Shown: positions 29,632 to 38,995 of the stretch, in pieces
Layout: each line of letters opens with the position of its first letter
How positions within the stretch are numbered: the first letter of the stretch is position 1
Assembly: GCF_014297445.1 (NCBI RefSeq)
Contig: NZ_JACORU010000002.1
Coordinates: 62,001-126,000, forward strand
Direction: 5' to 3'
Source: Ramlibacter albus
GTDB lineage: Bacteria > Pseudomonadota > Gammaproteobacteria > Burkholderiales > Burkholderiaceae_C
DNA: 64,000 bases
Program-made: the position numbers and the translations under genes
Notes under the pieces: generated by a model
Databases searched by the model: none
What the model was told of the DNA's origin: nothing
What the model saw: only the letters and a program-made list of their open reading frames with translations

Positions 29632-29703
29632 ACCGCTTGCTCTCCAATTATGTAGACCATTTTATACATCTGGTCACCAAAAACGCCACCGGATAATCCT
29701 GTG
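29632..29703. promoter_or_regulatory. AT-rich divergent promoter region with dyad
   Basis: This 72-nt gap separates the haem sensor and rlmB and is clearly richer in A/T than its flanks. It holds GACCA-N11-TGGTC (29655-29675). On the plus strand TTGCTC and TTTTAT are 17 nt apart; on the minus strand TATAAAAT could be a -10 for the sensor-kinase pair. None of these is strong enough to be certain. Confidence 0.35.
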
Positions 29704-30444
29704 ATGTCTTCCCCCAAAGTGCTGTTCGGCTTTCACGCCGTGGGCGTGCGCGTCAAGACAGCGCCGCAATCGATCGTCGAGATATACGTGGACCCGTCCC
29801 GAAAGGATGCACGCATGCGGCAGTTCGTGCAACGGGCGGGCGAGGCCGGGCTGCGCATCGTGGAAGCCGACGGCATGCGGCTCGCGCGGCTGGCGGGCAA
29901 TGCCGGGCACCAGGGCGTGGTGGCGCGGGTCAACCCGCTCGCGCAGGCGCGCTCGCTCGACGATTTGCTCGACGGCGTCGAGGGCCCGCCCCTGCTGCTG
30001 GTGCTCGACGGCGTCACCGACCCGCACAACCTCGGTGCGTGCCTGCGGGTGGCCGATGGCGCGGGCGTGCATGCGGTGATCGCGCCGAAGGACCACGCGG
30101 CCGGCATCAACGCGACGGTCGCGAAGGTGGCGAGCGGCGCAGCCGAAACCGTGCCGTATTTCATGGTGACGAATCTTTCGCGCACCATGGGTGAACTCAA
30201 GGAACGCAACATCTGGTGCATCGGCCTGGCCGACGACGCGCCGAAGACGCTTTACCAGACGGACCTGAAGGGCCCCGCCGCGCTGGTGATGGGCGCCGAG
30301 GGTACGGGCATGCGGCAGCTGACGCGCAAGACCTGCGACGCGCTGGCGAGCATTCCGATGCTGGGTGCGGTGGAAAGCCTGAACGTGTCCGTTGCCAGCG
30401 GCATCTGCCTGTACGAGGCCGTGCGGCAGCGCACGAGCGCATGA
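29704..30444 (+). CDS. rlmB: 23S rRNA (guanosine-2'-O-)-methyltransferase RlmB
   Basis: A 246-residue SPOUT enzyme with the N-terminal SpoU substrate-binding domain ([12 protein letters not shown]) and the knotted catalytic domain. Visible motifs are [30 protein letters not shown] and [18 protein letters not shown]. RlmB methylates G2251 in E. coli numbering. ATG was chosen over an adjacent in-frame GTG at 29701. It lies 4 nt before the sirtuin gene. Confidence 0.93.
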   Translation: MSSPKVLFGFHAVGVRVKTAPQSIVEIYVDPSRKDARMRQFVQRAGEAGLRIVEADGMRLARLAGNAGHQGVVARVNPLAQARSLDDLLDGVEGPPLLLVLDGVTDPHNLGACLRVADGAGVHAVIAPKDHAAGINATVAKVASGAAETVPYFMVTNLSRTMGELKERNIWCIGLADDAPKTLYQTDLKGPAALVMGAEGTGMRQLTRKTCDALASIPMLGAVESLNVSVASGICLYEAVRQRTSA

Positions 30445-30448
30445 GCGC

Positions 30449-31183
30449 ATGAGCGGCGACGTCGAACAGGTCGCGGGCTGGGTGCGGGATGCGCGGCAAA
30501 TCGCGCTGCTTAGCGGCGCGGGGATGAGCGCGGAGTCGGGCGTGCCGACGTTCCGCGACGCGCAGACCGGCCTGTGGGCGAAATTCCGGCCGGAGGAGTT
30601 GGCCACGGAGGATGCGTTCCGCGCCAACCCGCAGATGGTGTGGGACTGGTACGCGGTACGCCGCGAGATGATCGCGAAAGTCGAGCCGAATGCGGGCCAC
30701 CTCGCCGTCGCGGCCTTCCAGCGCAGGCACCCGAACCGCCTCACGGTCGTCACGCAGAACGTCGACGGCCTGCACCAGCGCGCCGGTTCGCCGGGCGTGC
30801 TTGCGTTGCACGGCAATATCGCGCAGGACAAGTGGCTCGATGCGCCCGGCGATTGCTGTACCCACATGGAGCCGGTAGCCGGCCGGCCACCGCGCTGTGC
30901 GAAGTGCGGCAACATGCGGCGCCCCGCTGTGGTCTGGTTCGGCGAGATGCTGCCGGCCCGCGAACTGCAGGCCGCCGAAGAAGCCGCGCGACGCTGCGAC
31001 TTGATGCTGGTGGTGGGCACGTCGGGTGCGGTGTACCCGGCGGCGGGGCTGGCCCGCATCGCGCGGGGCAAGGTCGTCGTCGTCAACCCGCACGCGAGCG
31101 AACTGGACGACGCGGCGGACGTGGTGCTGCGCGGCACCGCGGCGGCTTTGCTGCCGCAATTGCTTGAGGAGGGACCCGGATGA
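30449..31183 (+). CDS. Sir2-family NAD-dependent deacylase
   Basis: A 244-residue sirtuin. The NAD site reads GAGMSAESGVPTFRD, then VVTQNVDGLHQRAG, and the catalytic His sits in LALHGN. The zinc site uses DCC near residue 135 and CAKC about 20 residues later. The product could deacetylate or desuccinylate lysines; Tyr/Arg residues diagnostic of CobB-type desuccinylation were not checked position by position. The start was set at the ATG 4 nt after rlmB, and the stop overlaps the next gene (ATGA). Confidence 0.92.
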   Translation: MSGDVEQVAGWVRDARQIALLSGAGMSAESGVPTFRDAQTGLWAKFRPEELATEDAFRANPQMVWDWYAVRREMIAKVEPNAGHLAVAAFQRRHPNRLTVVTQNVDGLHQRAGSPGVLALHGNIAQDKWLDAPGDCCTHMEPVAGRPPRCAKCGNMRRPAVVWFGEMLPARELQAAEEAARRCDLMLVVGTSGAVYPAAGLARIARGKVVVVNPHASELDDAADVVLRGTAAALLPQLLEEGPG

Positions 31184-31512
31184 AGAAGACGCTCTGTGCA
31201 ATGGCGGCGCTGCTCGCCCTGGGCTCCTGCACGCAGGAGCAGCAGAACAAGCTCAGCCGCGACATCCAGAACTGGACCGGCACCAACGGCGTGCTGGAGG
31301 TCTACGCCGGCGACAAGGTGGTGCGCCGGTGGCTGAAGGTGGACAAGCTCTCCACCGCGCTCGGCACCGAGGACCACGCCGCGCGGCCTTACCGCTACGG
31401 GTGGGGCGTGCTCGACGAGAACCTGAACATGCAGGTGGACCCCGGCGAGAAGAAGGTGTACTTCGAAGTGTCCGGCTTCTCGAACTACGTGTTCTTCGAG
31501 AACCCCCGCTAG
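31180..31512 (+). CDS. Small lipoprotein, unknown
   Basis: A 110-residue protein with a lipoprotein signal (MKKTLCAMAALLALGSC, lipobox LGSC). The mature part (about 93 residues) looks like a beta-rich domain: NGVLEVYAGDKVVRRWLKVD ... EKKVYFEVSGFSNYVFFE. It is translationally coupled to the sirtuin gene (ATGA). Family unknown to me. Confidence 0.75.
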   Translation: MKKTLCAMAALLALGSCTQEQQNKLSRDIQNWTGTNGVLEVYAGDKVVRRWLKVDKLSTALGTEDHAARPYRYGWGVLDENLNMQVDPGEKKVYFEVSGFSNYVFFENPR

Positions 31513-31516
31513 GGCG

Positions 31517-32077
31517 TCAGACCAGCCCGAACCAGCCGAGCACGGCGCCCGCGCCGAGCAGCCAGAGCAGGTGCACCTTGGTGCGCCACACGATCATCGC
31601 GCTCGCGAACGCGACGAGCCACAGCGGCCAGTCGCGCACGTCGGGTGTCTTGCCAGTGGCGAGGATGTAGCCGGTGGCCATCATCAGCGCGACCACCACC
31701 GGCGCCATGCCTTGCTTGAATGCACGCACGGCGCGGTGCTCGCGGTTCTCGTGGCCCCAGCTGGCCGCGAGGTAGGCGAGCACGCTGCTGGGCACCATGA
31801 TGCCGGTCATCGTGACCAGCAGCCCGAAGAAGGCGGTGGCGTAGCCGCCCGCGTTGAGGCCGACATTCCAGCCCATCAGGCCGACGAAGAGCACGTTGGG
31901 TCCCGGCGCGGCCTGCGCGATTGCGATGGAGGCGTTGAACTGCGCGTCGTCGATCCAGTGGCGCTCCTGCACGAGGAAACGGTTCATGTCCGGTGCGACC
32001 GTGATCGCGCCGCCGACGGTGAGCAGCGACAGCACGAGGAAGTGCGCGAGCAGCGACAACCAGTCGGCTGCGGTCAT
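31517..32077 (-). CDS. chrA: Chromate transporter, half protein (second)
   Basis: A 186-residue ChrA-type membrane protein with about five or six membrane segments. The family signature is seen in FLVQERHWIDDAQFNASIAIAQ and QAAPGPNVLFVGLMGW. It pairs with the equally short upstream gene, with which it overlaps by 4 nt (ATGA). Short-chain ChrA pairs are known to form a two-protein transporter for chromate; native anion could differ. Confidence 0.88.
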   Translation of the reverse strand: MTAADWLSLLAHFLVLSLLTVGGAITVAPDMNRFLVQERHWIDDAQFNASIAIAQAAPGPNVLFVGLMGWNVGLNAGGYATAFFGLLVTMTGIMVPSSVLAYLAASWGHENREHRAVRAFKQGMAPVVVALMMATGYILATGKTPDVRDWPLWLVAFASAMIVWRTKVHLLWLLGAGAVLGWFGLV

Positions 32078-32655
32078 GGCTTGAGCTTCCTCCACGTCAG
32101 CACGCAGCCGATGCCGCCCAGGCCGAGCAGCACGCCCAGCAGCGGCAGGCGCAGCAGCGCGATGGAGACGAAGGTGGCCACGGCGAGCACGGCGGCCGCG
32201 GGCACGCCCAACGGGTGCTTCTTCAGCGCGGGCACGAGCTTCAGGCCCGTGGCCGTGATGAGTCCCGCGGCGACCGCGCCCATGCCGCGCAGCGCGCCGG
32301 CCGCGTGCGGGTTGCTCGCCACCTGCGAGTAAAGCACGGCCAGCGCCAGCACCACCATCAACGGCACGGTGAGGATGCCGCCCAGCCCGGCAAGCGCGCC
32401 GCGCCAGCCGAAGTAGCGGTGGCCGAGCATGATGGCGAGGTTGATCACGTTCGGGCCCGGCATGATCTGCGCCACGGCCCATTCCTCCACGAACTCCTCG
32501 CGGGTCATCCAGCGCTTCTTCTCGACCAGTTCGCGCTGCACGACCGCCAGCACGCCGCCGAACCCCTGCAGGGCCAGCACGGTGAACGCGATGAAGAGTT
32601 CCCTGGGGGACCCGGGGCGGGGACGTTCCGCGGCGTCCGGCGTGGCACTGCTCAT
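32074..32655 (-). CDS. chrA: Chromate transporter, half protein (first)
   Basis: A 193-residue partner with the same CHR fold: LQGFGGVLAVVQRELVEKKR, then EEWAVAQIMPGPNVINLAIM. The start was set at the ATG (MSSATPDAAERP), because the upstream extension has no ribosome site. It precedes the second half and overlaps it by 4 nt. The DMT exporter gene stops 7 nt upstream of its start, so all three may be one transcript. Confidence 0.87.
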   Translation of the reverse strand: MSSATPDAAERPRPGSPRELFIAFTVLALQGFGGVLAVVQRELVEKKRWMTREEFVEEWAVAQIMPGPNVINLAIMLGHRYFGWRGALAGLGGILTVPLMVVLALAVLYSQVASNPHAAGALRGMGAVAAGLITATGLKLVPALKKHPLGVPAAAVLAVATFVSIALLRLPLLGVLLGLGGIGCVLTWRKLKP

Positions 32656-32662
32656 GCCCCGA

Positions 32663-33547
32663 TTATCCCGGGGCGGCGCGCGGTTGCCGTGTGGCCAGCC
32701 ACAATCCCATGGCGATGAGGGCCAACGCGGCATACGTGGCCGGGTGCAGCGGCTCGCCGAGCGTGGCTGCGCCCAGGAGGGCCGCGGTGACCGGGTTGAG
32801 GGCGAGGAAGACGGTCACGCGCGTGGGCGACTCGTGCTTGAGCGCGTAGAGCCACCAGTAATAGCCGATGGCGCTGGCGAAGCCGATGAAGGCGACCGCG
32901 GCCCAGGCGGCAGCGCCGAGCGTGGTCACTCGTTGCGGCCATTGCTCCGGGATGGCGGCGAAGAGCAGGAAGGCCACCGAGGCGAACATCGCGTACGTCG
33001 ACACCGGCAACGTCGGGTAGCGCTGGAGGTAAGGGCGGTACAGCACGCTGCAGGTCGCTCCGACGAACGCCGATGCGAGCACTGCCAGCTCGCCCCACCA
33101 GTGGCCGCTGCCTGCCGCATGCAGCTTGGGCCAGAGCGACAGCGCCACCCCTGCGATCGACAGGAGCACGCCGACCACCAGCCGCGACGTCACCACTTCG
33201 CGCCCGAGCACGGCCGCGATCAGCAGCGTGAGCAGCGGGAACAGGCTGAAGATCAGCGCGGCCTGCGCGGCGCCGATGTGCAGCAGGCCCCAGTTCATGA
33301 AGGCGATGAGGATGGCGAACTGGCCGATGCCGAGGCCGGCCATCGCGAACAGGTCGCGGCCGCTCGGGCGCACGGGCGCGGCACGCCACGCCGTCCATGC
33401 GAACGGCAGCAGCATGAGCACGCCGATCGCGTAGCGCAGCAGCGCGAGCGTCAGCGGCGGCACCTGCGCAACGACGAAGCGCGTGGCGACGATGGCCGCC
33501 CCGACGAGGACACTCGCGGCCGCCGCGGCCCAGAGGGCGCGGTTCAG
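32663..33547 (-). CDS. EamA/DMT-family transporter
   Basis: A protein of about 294 residues with ten predicted membrane segments in two EamA repeats (for example FMNWGLLHIGAAQAALIFSL and AIGYYWWLYALKHESPTRVT). The likely substrate is a small metabolite or amino acid. The start is problematic. Full membrane segment 1 begins at LNRALWAAAA, and the only start there is a CTG that overlaps the upstream stop as CTGA. The next upstream ATG/GTG/TTG would overlap the MarR-GNAT gene by about 180 nt. I place it at the CTG. Confidence 0.75.
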   Translation of the reverse strand: MNRALWAAAAASVLVGAAIVATRFVVAQVPPLTLALLRYAIGVLMLLPFAWTAWRAAPVRPSGRDLFAMAGLGIGQFAILIAFMNWGLLHIGAAQAALIFSLFPLLTLLIAAVLGREVVTSRLVVGVLLSIAGVALSLWPKLHAAGSGHWWGELAVLASAFVGATCSVLYRPYLQRYPTLPVSTYAMFASVAFLLFAAIPEQWPQRVTTLGAAAWAAVAFIGFASAIGYYWWLYALKHESPTRVTVFLALNPVTAALLGAATLGEPLHPATYAALALIAMGLWLATRQPRAAPG

Positions 33548-34470
33548 AGCTTCAACTCCCAGGTCTCGTTCACGAGCGGATGGCGCGGGCAGTAGTCGGT
33601 CGGCGTCGTCTCGGTCTCCTTCAGCACGAACCCGCGCGACTGGTAGATGGCCCGCGCCGCCAGGAGGTGCCCGTTGGTCCACAGCACGAGCTTGCGGTAG
33701 CCCTTGCCGCGCGCGAATGCGATGCATTCGTCGACCAGCTTGCCGCCGAGGCCGAGCCCGCGTGCTTCGGGCACGAGGATCAGCAGGCGCAGCTTGGCCA
33801 CGGTGGCGGACTTGCGCACGCAGAACACCGAGCCTGCGCGCTCACCGTCCACCTCCGCAATCCAGCCGCGCTCCCACTCGGGGTCGAAGTCGCGGATGAA
33901 TTTCGCGGCGATGTCGGCGACCAGCGCCTCGAAGGCGTTCGTGAAGCCGTATTCGCGCGCGTAGAGCTCGCCGTGCTGCATCACCACCCAGCCCATGTCG
34001 CCGGGCTGGATGCCGCGCAGCGTGACCTGCCGCTCGCGCTTCGTCGCGGGGTCGAGCAACTGGTGCAGCGTGTCCATCGCCGACAGCAGCTTCGGCCGTT
34101 CTTTCGCGGGCAGGGAGGCGAGCAGCTCCGCCGCCTCCTCGCGCGACTTCTGCTGCAGCGGCGCGAAGGCCGCGTAGCCGGCCTCGGTCAGTTTCAGCAG
34201 CGACTGGCGCCCGTCGTGCGCCGCGGTCTCCCGCTCCACCCAGCCTTCGTGCGTGAAGCGCCGCAGGATGCGGCTGAGATACCCCGCATCGAGCCCCAGC
34301 TCGCGCACGAGGTCGGTCGCCGTGAGGTGCGGGCGGTGGGCAAGCTCGTAGAGGATGCGCACCTCGGTGAGCGAGAAGTCGCTGCCGAGGTAGCGGTCGA
34401 GCACGCCGATGCGGCGCGTGTAGAAGCGGTTGAAGGCGCGGACCGCCTTCACCTGGGCGACGTTCACCAT
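33544..34470 (-). CDS. MarR-family regulator fused to GNAT acetyltransferase
   Basis: A 308-residue fusion. Residues 1-145 are a MarR winged helix (FSLTEVRILYELAHR, LGLDAGYLSRILRRF, ERETAAHDGRQSLLKLTEAG). Residues 150-308 are a GNAT domain with the acetyl-CoA loop ARGLGLGGKLVDECI and AARAIYQSRGFVLKE. This fusion type is widespread in proteobacteria. It is coupled to the DMT transporter, which may be its target or export its substrate. Confidence 0.9.
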   Translation of the reverse strand: MVNVAQVKAVRAFNRFYTRRIGVLDRYLGSDFSLTEVRILYELAHRPHLTATDLVRELGLDAGYLSRILRRFTHEGWVERETAAHDGRQSLLKLTEAGYAAFAPLQQKSREEAAELLASLPAKERPKLLSAMDTLHQLLDPATKRERQVTLRGIQPGDMGWVVMQHGELYAREYGFTNAFEALVADIAAKFIRDFDPEWERGWIAEVDGERAGSVFCVRKSATVAKLRLLILVPEARGLGLGGKLVDECIAFARGKGYRKLVLWTNGHLLAARAIYQSRGFVLKETETTPTDYCPRHPLVNETWELKL

Positions 34471-34509
34471 CCGGCGAGTGTCCGCCGGATACTTGCCTAA
34501 GTCAACTAA

Positions 34510-36651
34510 TCAGTACCTGGGCTCGTGCCGCCGGATCGCGTCCTTCACCTGCGGCGCGACGACGAACCCCGGCCCGTACTTCGAGGCCAGCACCTCGCAG
34601 CGGTGAAGGAAGCGGTCGATGCCTTGCCCGTAGATGAACTGCAGCGCGCCCCCGGTCCAGCCCGGGAAGCCGATGCCGAAGATCGAACCGATGTTCGCGT
34701 CGTGCACCGTGGTGAGCACGTTCTCGGAGAGACAGCGCGCTGTCTCCACCGACTGGCGATAGAGCAACCGGTCCTTCAGGTCCTGCATGTCCCACTGCAC
34801 GCCGTCCTTGCCGAACAGCTGCGCGAGCTTCGGCCACAGCGTCTTCTTGCCGCCTTGCGGGTAGTCGTAGAACCCGCCGCCGGCCGCGCGGCCGTTGCGG
34901 TCGAACTCCTTGACCATGCGCTCGACGAGCAGTTCGCCCGCCGACGCGATGTAGGTGTCGCCTTGCGCGCGCCAGTCGGCACGGGTCTGGTCCAGCACGT
35001 GCACCGACAGCGACAACGCGGTTTCGTCCAGCACGGCGAGTGGCCCTACGGGCATACCCGCCTGGATGCCTGCCTGCTCCACCACGGCGGCCGGGATGCC
35101 TTCACCCACCATCGCCGCGCCTTCCATGACGAAGGTGCCGAAGACGCGGCTGGTGAAGAAGCCGCGCGAGTCGTTGACGACGATGGGGATTTTGCCGATG
35201 GCCTGCACGTAGTCGAACGCGCGGGCGATGGTCTCGTCATCCGTCTGCTTGCCGCGGATGATCTCCACCAGCTTCATCTTGTCGACGGGGCTGAAGAAAT
35301 GGATGCCGACGAATTTCTCCGGCTTCGCCGAAGCCTGCGCGAGCCCGGTGATCGGCAGCGTGGAGGTGTTGCTTGCGAAGAAGCCGCCGGGCGCGAGCAT
35401 GGGCTCGGCTTCCTTCGTCACCTTTGCCTTGAGCTCGCGGTTCTCGAACACGGCTTCGATGATCAGGTCGCAGCCCTGCAGGTCCTTCACGGATTCGGTC
35501 GCCGTGATGCGCGAGAGCAGCGCCTTCTGCTCGACTTCGGCCATGCGGCCCTTGTCGACGCGCGGCTGCGTGATCTTCACGCTGTAGGCCTTGCCGGCCT
35601 CGGCCTTTTCGAGCGAGACGTCCTTGAGCACCGTCGCCACGCCGCGGCTCGCCTGCGCGTACGCAATGCCGCCGCCCATCATGCCGGCGCCGAGGATGCC
35701 CACCTTCTGCGGCTTGAAGCGCGGCACGTCCTTCGGCCGCGACTGGCCCGACTTGATCGCGTTCATGTTGAAGAAGAACGTGTTGATCATGTTCTTCGCA
35801 ACCGGGCTGGCGATCAGCCTCGCGATGTGGCGGCTTTCGATCCGTGTGGCCGTGTCGTAGTCGACCTGCGCGCCTTCGACCATCGCGGCCAGCGCGGCTT
35901 CGGGGGCAGGGTAGAGGCCGCGCGTCTTCTGGCGCAGCATCGCGGGCGCCACGCTCAGCGCACCGGCGACCTTGGGGTTGGACGGGGTGCCGCCGGGCAT
36001 CTTGTAGTCCTTCGCGTCCCACGGCTGCTGCGCGGTGGGGTTCGCTTCGATCCATGCGAGCGCCGCGGGGCGCAGCGAAGCGGCGTCGGGCACCAGCTCG
36101 TGGATGACGCCCAGCTCCAGCCCTTCGCGCGGCGAGAAGAGCTTCGCTTCCATGATGTACGGCTGCGCACCCATCAGCCCGAGCAGCCGCACCATCTTCG
36201 TGATGCCCGTCGCGCCGGGGATCAGGCCCAGGTTGACCTCGGGCGTGCCGAACTGGATCTTGGGGTCGTCCACCGCGATGCGGTGGTGCGCCACGAGCGC
36301 CACTTCCCAGCCGCCGCCGAGCGCATGGCCATTGAGGCACGCGACCACGGGCTTGCCCAGCGTCTCGAGCGTGCGGAAGTTCTTCTTCATCCGCTCGAGG
36401 CGCTGGAACATGAGCGGGCCGTCCTCGGGCTTCAGGCGCATCGTGCCCTTCAGGTCGGCGCCCGCAAAGAAGAGGGACTTGGCCGATGCCAGCACGAGCC
36501 CCTTGATCGCATCCTTGTCCTTGAGCACCTGCTGAACGGTGGCCGTGAGGTCCTCCTGCCACTGGTCGCACATGGTGTTGACGGGCGAGCCCTCCTCGTC
36601 GAGGAGGAGCGTGGCGATGCCGTCTTTCAGTTCGTACTTGATCGTCTTCAC
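34510..36651 (-). CDS. fadJ: Enoyl-CoA hydratase / 3-hydroxyacyl-CoA dehydrogenase
   Basis: A 713-residue bifunctional beta-oxidation enzyme. The N-terminal crotonase domain has an oxyanion-hole segment [13 protein letters not shown] and [16 protein letters not shown]. The central Rossmann domain starts with [18 protein letters not shown], with [15 protein letters not shown] as the dehydrogenase signature and two C-terminal helical domains. Length matches FadB/FadJ. The GTG start overlaps the thiolase stop (GTGA), so the two subunits are coupled, thiolase first. Confidence 0.93.
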   Translation of the reverse strand: MKTIKYELKDGIATLLLDEEGSPVNTMCDQWQEDLTATVQQVLKDKDAIKGLVLASAKSLFFAGADLKGTMRLKPEDGPLMFQRLERMKKNFRTLETLGKPVVACLNGHALGGGWEVALVAHHRIAVDDPKIQFGTPEVNLGLIPGATGITKMVRLLGLMGAQPYIMEAKLFSPREGLELGVIHELVPDAASLRPAALAWIEANPTAQQPWDAKDYKMPGGTPSNPKVAGALSVAPAMLRQKTRGLYPAPEAALAAMVEGAQVDYDTATRIESRHIARLIASPVAKNMINTFFFNMNAIKSGQSRPKDVPRFKPQKVGILGAGMMGGGIAYAQASRGVATVLKDVSLEKAEAGKAYSVKITQPRVDKGRMAEVEQKALLSRITATESVKDLQGCDLIIEAVFENRELKAKVTKEAEPMLAPGGFFASNTSTLPITGLAQASAKPEKFVGIHFFSPVDKMKLVEIIRGKQTDDETIARAFDYVQAIGKIPIVVNDSRGFFTSRVFGTFVMEGAAMVGEGIPAAVVEQAGIQAGMPVGPLAVLDETALSLSVHVLDQTRADWRAQGDTYIASAGELLVERMVKEFDRNGRAAGGGFYDYPQGGKKTLWPKLAQLFGKDGVQWDMQDLKDRLLYRQSVETARCLSENVLTTVHDANIGSIFGIGFPGWTGGALQFIYGQGIDRFLHRCEVLASKYGPGFVVAPQVKDAIRRHEPRY

Positions 36652-37853
36652 ACGCGCTCCACGATCGTTGCGATGCCCATGCCGCCACCGACGCACAGCG
36701 TGGCCATGCCGTAGCGCAGCTTGCGGCGGTGCAGTTCGTCGACGAGCGTGTTGAGGATCATCGCGCCGGTGGCGCCGAGCGGGTGGCCCATCGCGATGGC
36801 GCCGCCGTTGACGTTGACCTTCTCGTGCGGCACGCCCATCTCCTTCATGAAGCGCATCGGCACCGCGGCAAACGCCTCGTTCACTTCGAACAGGTCGATC
36901 TGGTCGATGGTCATGCCGGCCTTCGCCAAGGCCTTGCGCGCCGCGGGCATCGGGCCGGTGAGCATGATGGTGGGGTCGGCACCCGAGAGCGCCGCCGCGA
37001 CGATGCGCGCCCGCGGCTTCAAGCCGTGCGACTTGCCGGCCGCTTCGCTGCCGACCAGGATCGCCGCCGCGCCGTCGACGATGCCCGACGAATTGCCGGC
37101 GTGATGCACATGGTTGATGCGCTCGACATGCGGGTAGCGGCTGATCGCCACCTGGTCGAAGCCCATCGCACCCAGCTGCTCGAACGCGGGCTTGAGCGAC
37201 GCGAGGCCTTCCATCGTGGTGTGCGGCTTGATGAATTCGTCGTGGTCCAGGATCACCTGGTCGAGGAAGTCCTTCACCGGCACCACGGAGCCGGCGAAGA
37301 AGCCGCCTTCGCGCGCCTTGGCGGCGCGCTTCTGCGACTCCAGTGCGTAGGCGTCGACGTCGTCGCGATCGAAACCTTCCAGCGTGGCGATGAGGTCCGC
37401 GCCGATGCCCTGCGGGACGAAGGCCGTCGCGGCGTTCGTCTCCGGGTCCTGCGCCCACGCACCGCCGTCGGAGCCGATCGGCACGCGGCTCATGCTCTCC
37501 ACGCCGCCGGCCACCACGAGGTCCTCCCAGCCGGAGCGCACCTTCTGCGCCGCCATGTTCACCGCTTCGAGGCCGGAGGCGCAGAAACGATTGAGCTGCA
37601 CGCCGGCGCAGCGCCAGTCCCAGCCCGCCTTGAGCGCGGCCACTTTTGCGATCACCGAGCCCTGCTCGCCGATGGGCGACACCACGCCCATCACGACGTC
37701 GTCGACGGCGCCGGTGTCGAAGTCGTTGCGCCGCTGCAGCTCGCCCAGCACGCCGGCGAGCAGGTTCACGGGCTTGACTTCGTGCAGGCTGCCGTCCTTC
37801 TTGCCCTTGCCGCGGGGCGTGCGGATGGCGTCGTAGATGAACGCTTCGGACAT
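36648..37853 (-). CDS. fadA: Acetyl-CoA acyltransferase (thiolase)
   Basis: A 401-residue thiolase that completes the beta-oxidation cycle. The nucleophilic Cys is in [14 protein letters not shown], with [29 protein letters not shown] (His) and the second Cys in [15 protein letters not shown] lies before the ATG. It is the first gene of the fadA-fadJ pair and lies divergent from the dipeptidase gene. Whether it is fadA- or fadI-like is open. Confidence 0.92.
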   Translation of the reverse strand: MSEAFIYDAIRTPRGKGKKDGSLHEVKPVNLLAGVLGELQRRNDFDTGAVDDVVMGVVSPIGEQGSVIAKVAALKAGWDWRCAGVQLNRFCASGLEAVNMAAQKVRSGWEDLVVAGGVESMSRVPIGSDGGAWAQDPETNAATAFVPQGIGADLIATLEGFDRDDVDAYALESQKRAAKAREGGFFAGSVVPVKDFLDQVILDHDEFIKPHTTMEGLASLKPAFEQLGAMGFDQVAISRYPHVERINHVHHAGNSSGIVDGAAAILVGSEAAGKSHGLKPRARIVAAALSGADPTIMLTGPMPAARKALAKAGMTIDQIDLFEVNEAFAAVPMRFMKEMGVPHEKVNVNGGAIAMGHPLGATGAMILNTLVDELHRRKLRYGMATLCVGGGMGIATIVERV

Positions 37854-37909
37854 GGTGGTCTCCTTTGCGGTGCAGTATAGTGATTTCACCAAGCACACGC
37901 TCTGTAAAA

Positions 37910-38995
37910 ATGGCGACACCGATCTCCCGCCGGCAGGTCCTTGCCTTCAGCGCCGCATTCGCGGCCGGCGGCGCTTTCGCGCAGCAGCCGGCCGACGTGC
38001 GCAAGCCGTACCTCGCGGACATGCACTCGCACTACGGCATGTTCCTGCCGCGCCTGTTCGGGCTGGACCTCGCGAAGCACATGCGCGAGACGGGCACGAC
38101 GCTGCTCGCGTGGTCCGCCACCGACGACAACCGCTGGATCGGGCTCGGCCCGCTGGGCTGGAAGCAGGTGCGCGAGCCGAAACCGGGCGAGCTGTGGGAC
38201 CACTTCCGCGCGCGCCTCGCGGGCTACGAGGCGAAGCTGGCCGAGTGGCAGGTCCCCAAGGCCCTCACGCCGGCCGACATCGACGCGGCGCTCGCCGGCG
38301 AGCCGCGAGTGCTGCTCGCGACCGAAGCGGCGAACTTCCTCGAAGGCCGGCCGGAGCGGGTGGCGCAGGCGCATGCCTGGGGCATCCGGCACATGCAGAT
38401 GGTGCATTACATCCAGAGCCCGCTCGGCGACTACCAGACGGCGCAGCCGCAGCACGGCGGCATCACCGAGCTGGGGCGGCAGGTGGTCCGCGAGTGCCGG
38501 CGCCATGGCATCGTCGTGGACCTTGCGCATGCCACGCCGGCGTTCATCGACGGCGCGCTCGATGCCGCCGCCGACGTGCAGGTGGTGTGGTCGCACTCGT
38601 GGATCCACCGGCAGGACGGCATGCCGTGGAACACGCCGGGCTACCTTGCGCGGTCGCTGCCGCTCGCGTCGGCCCGCAAGATCGCGGCGCGGGGCGGCGC
38701 GATCGGGCTGTGGGCGCTGCGCGTCAGCGGCGACCCGATGTACGGGCCGCGCAACGTGGCCACGTTTGCCGACGAGATGATGCGCATGTGCGACCTCGTC
38801 GGCCCTGCGCACGTGGCCTTCGGCACCGACATGGAGGGAGTCGGCACGCAGCCGATCCTGAACAGCTACGTCGACCTGCACGACGTCGCGGACAACCTTT
38901 CCCGGCGCGGCGTGGCCGAGGCGACGCTGCACGGCATCTTCATCGGCAATTACGCGCGCATCGTCAAGGCGGCGATGCAAGGAGCCAAGGCATGA
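37910..38995 (+). CDS. Membrane dipeptidase family (M19) protein, Tat-exported
   Basis: A 361-residue TIM-barrel hydrolase of the renal-dipeptidase family. It begins with a twin-arginine signal ([17 protein letters not shown], cleavage near AFAQ). The metal site at the N-terminus reads DMHSHYG, where classic M19 enzymes have H-x-D, and later [14 protein letters not shown] and FGTDMEGVG supply further ligands. The altered first motif suggests a different substrate. It overlaps the acyl-CoA dehydrogenase by 4 nt (ATGA). Confidence 0.83.
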   Translation: MATPISRRQVLAFSAAFAAGGAFAQQPADVRKPYLADMHSHYGMFLPRLFGLDLAKHMRETGTTLLAWSATDDNRWIGLGPLGWKQVREPKPGELWDHFRARLAGYEAKLAEWQVPKALTPADIDAALAGEPRVLLATEAANFLEGRPERVAQAHAWGIRHMQMVHYIQSPLGDYQTAQPQHGGITELGRQVVRECRRHGIVVDLAHATPAFIDGALDAAADVQVVWSHSWIHRQDGMPWNTPGYLARSLPLASARKIAARGGAIGLWALRVSGDPMYGPRNVATFADEMMRMCDLVGPAHVAFGTDMEGVGTQPILNSYVDLHDVADNLSRRGVAEATLHGIFIGNYARIVKAAMQGAKA

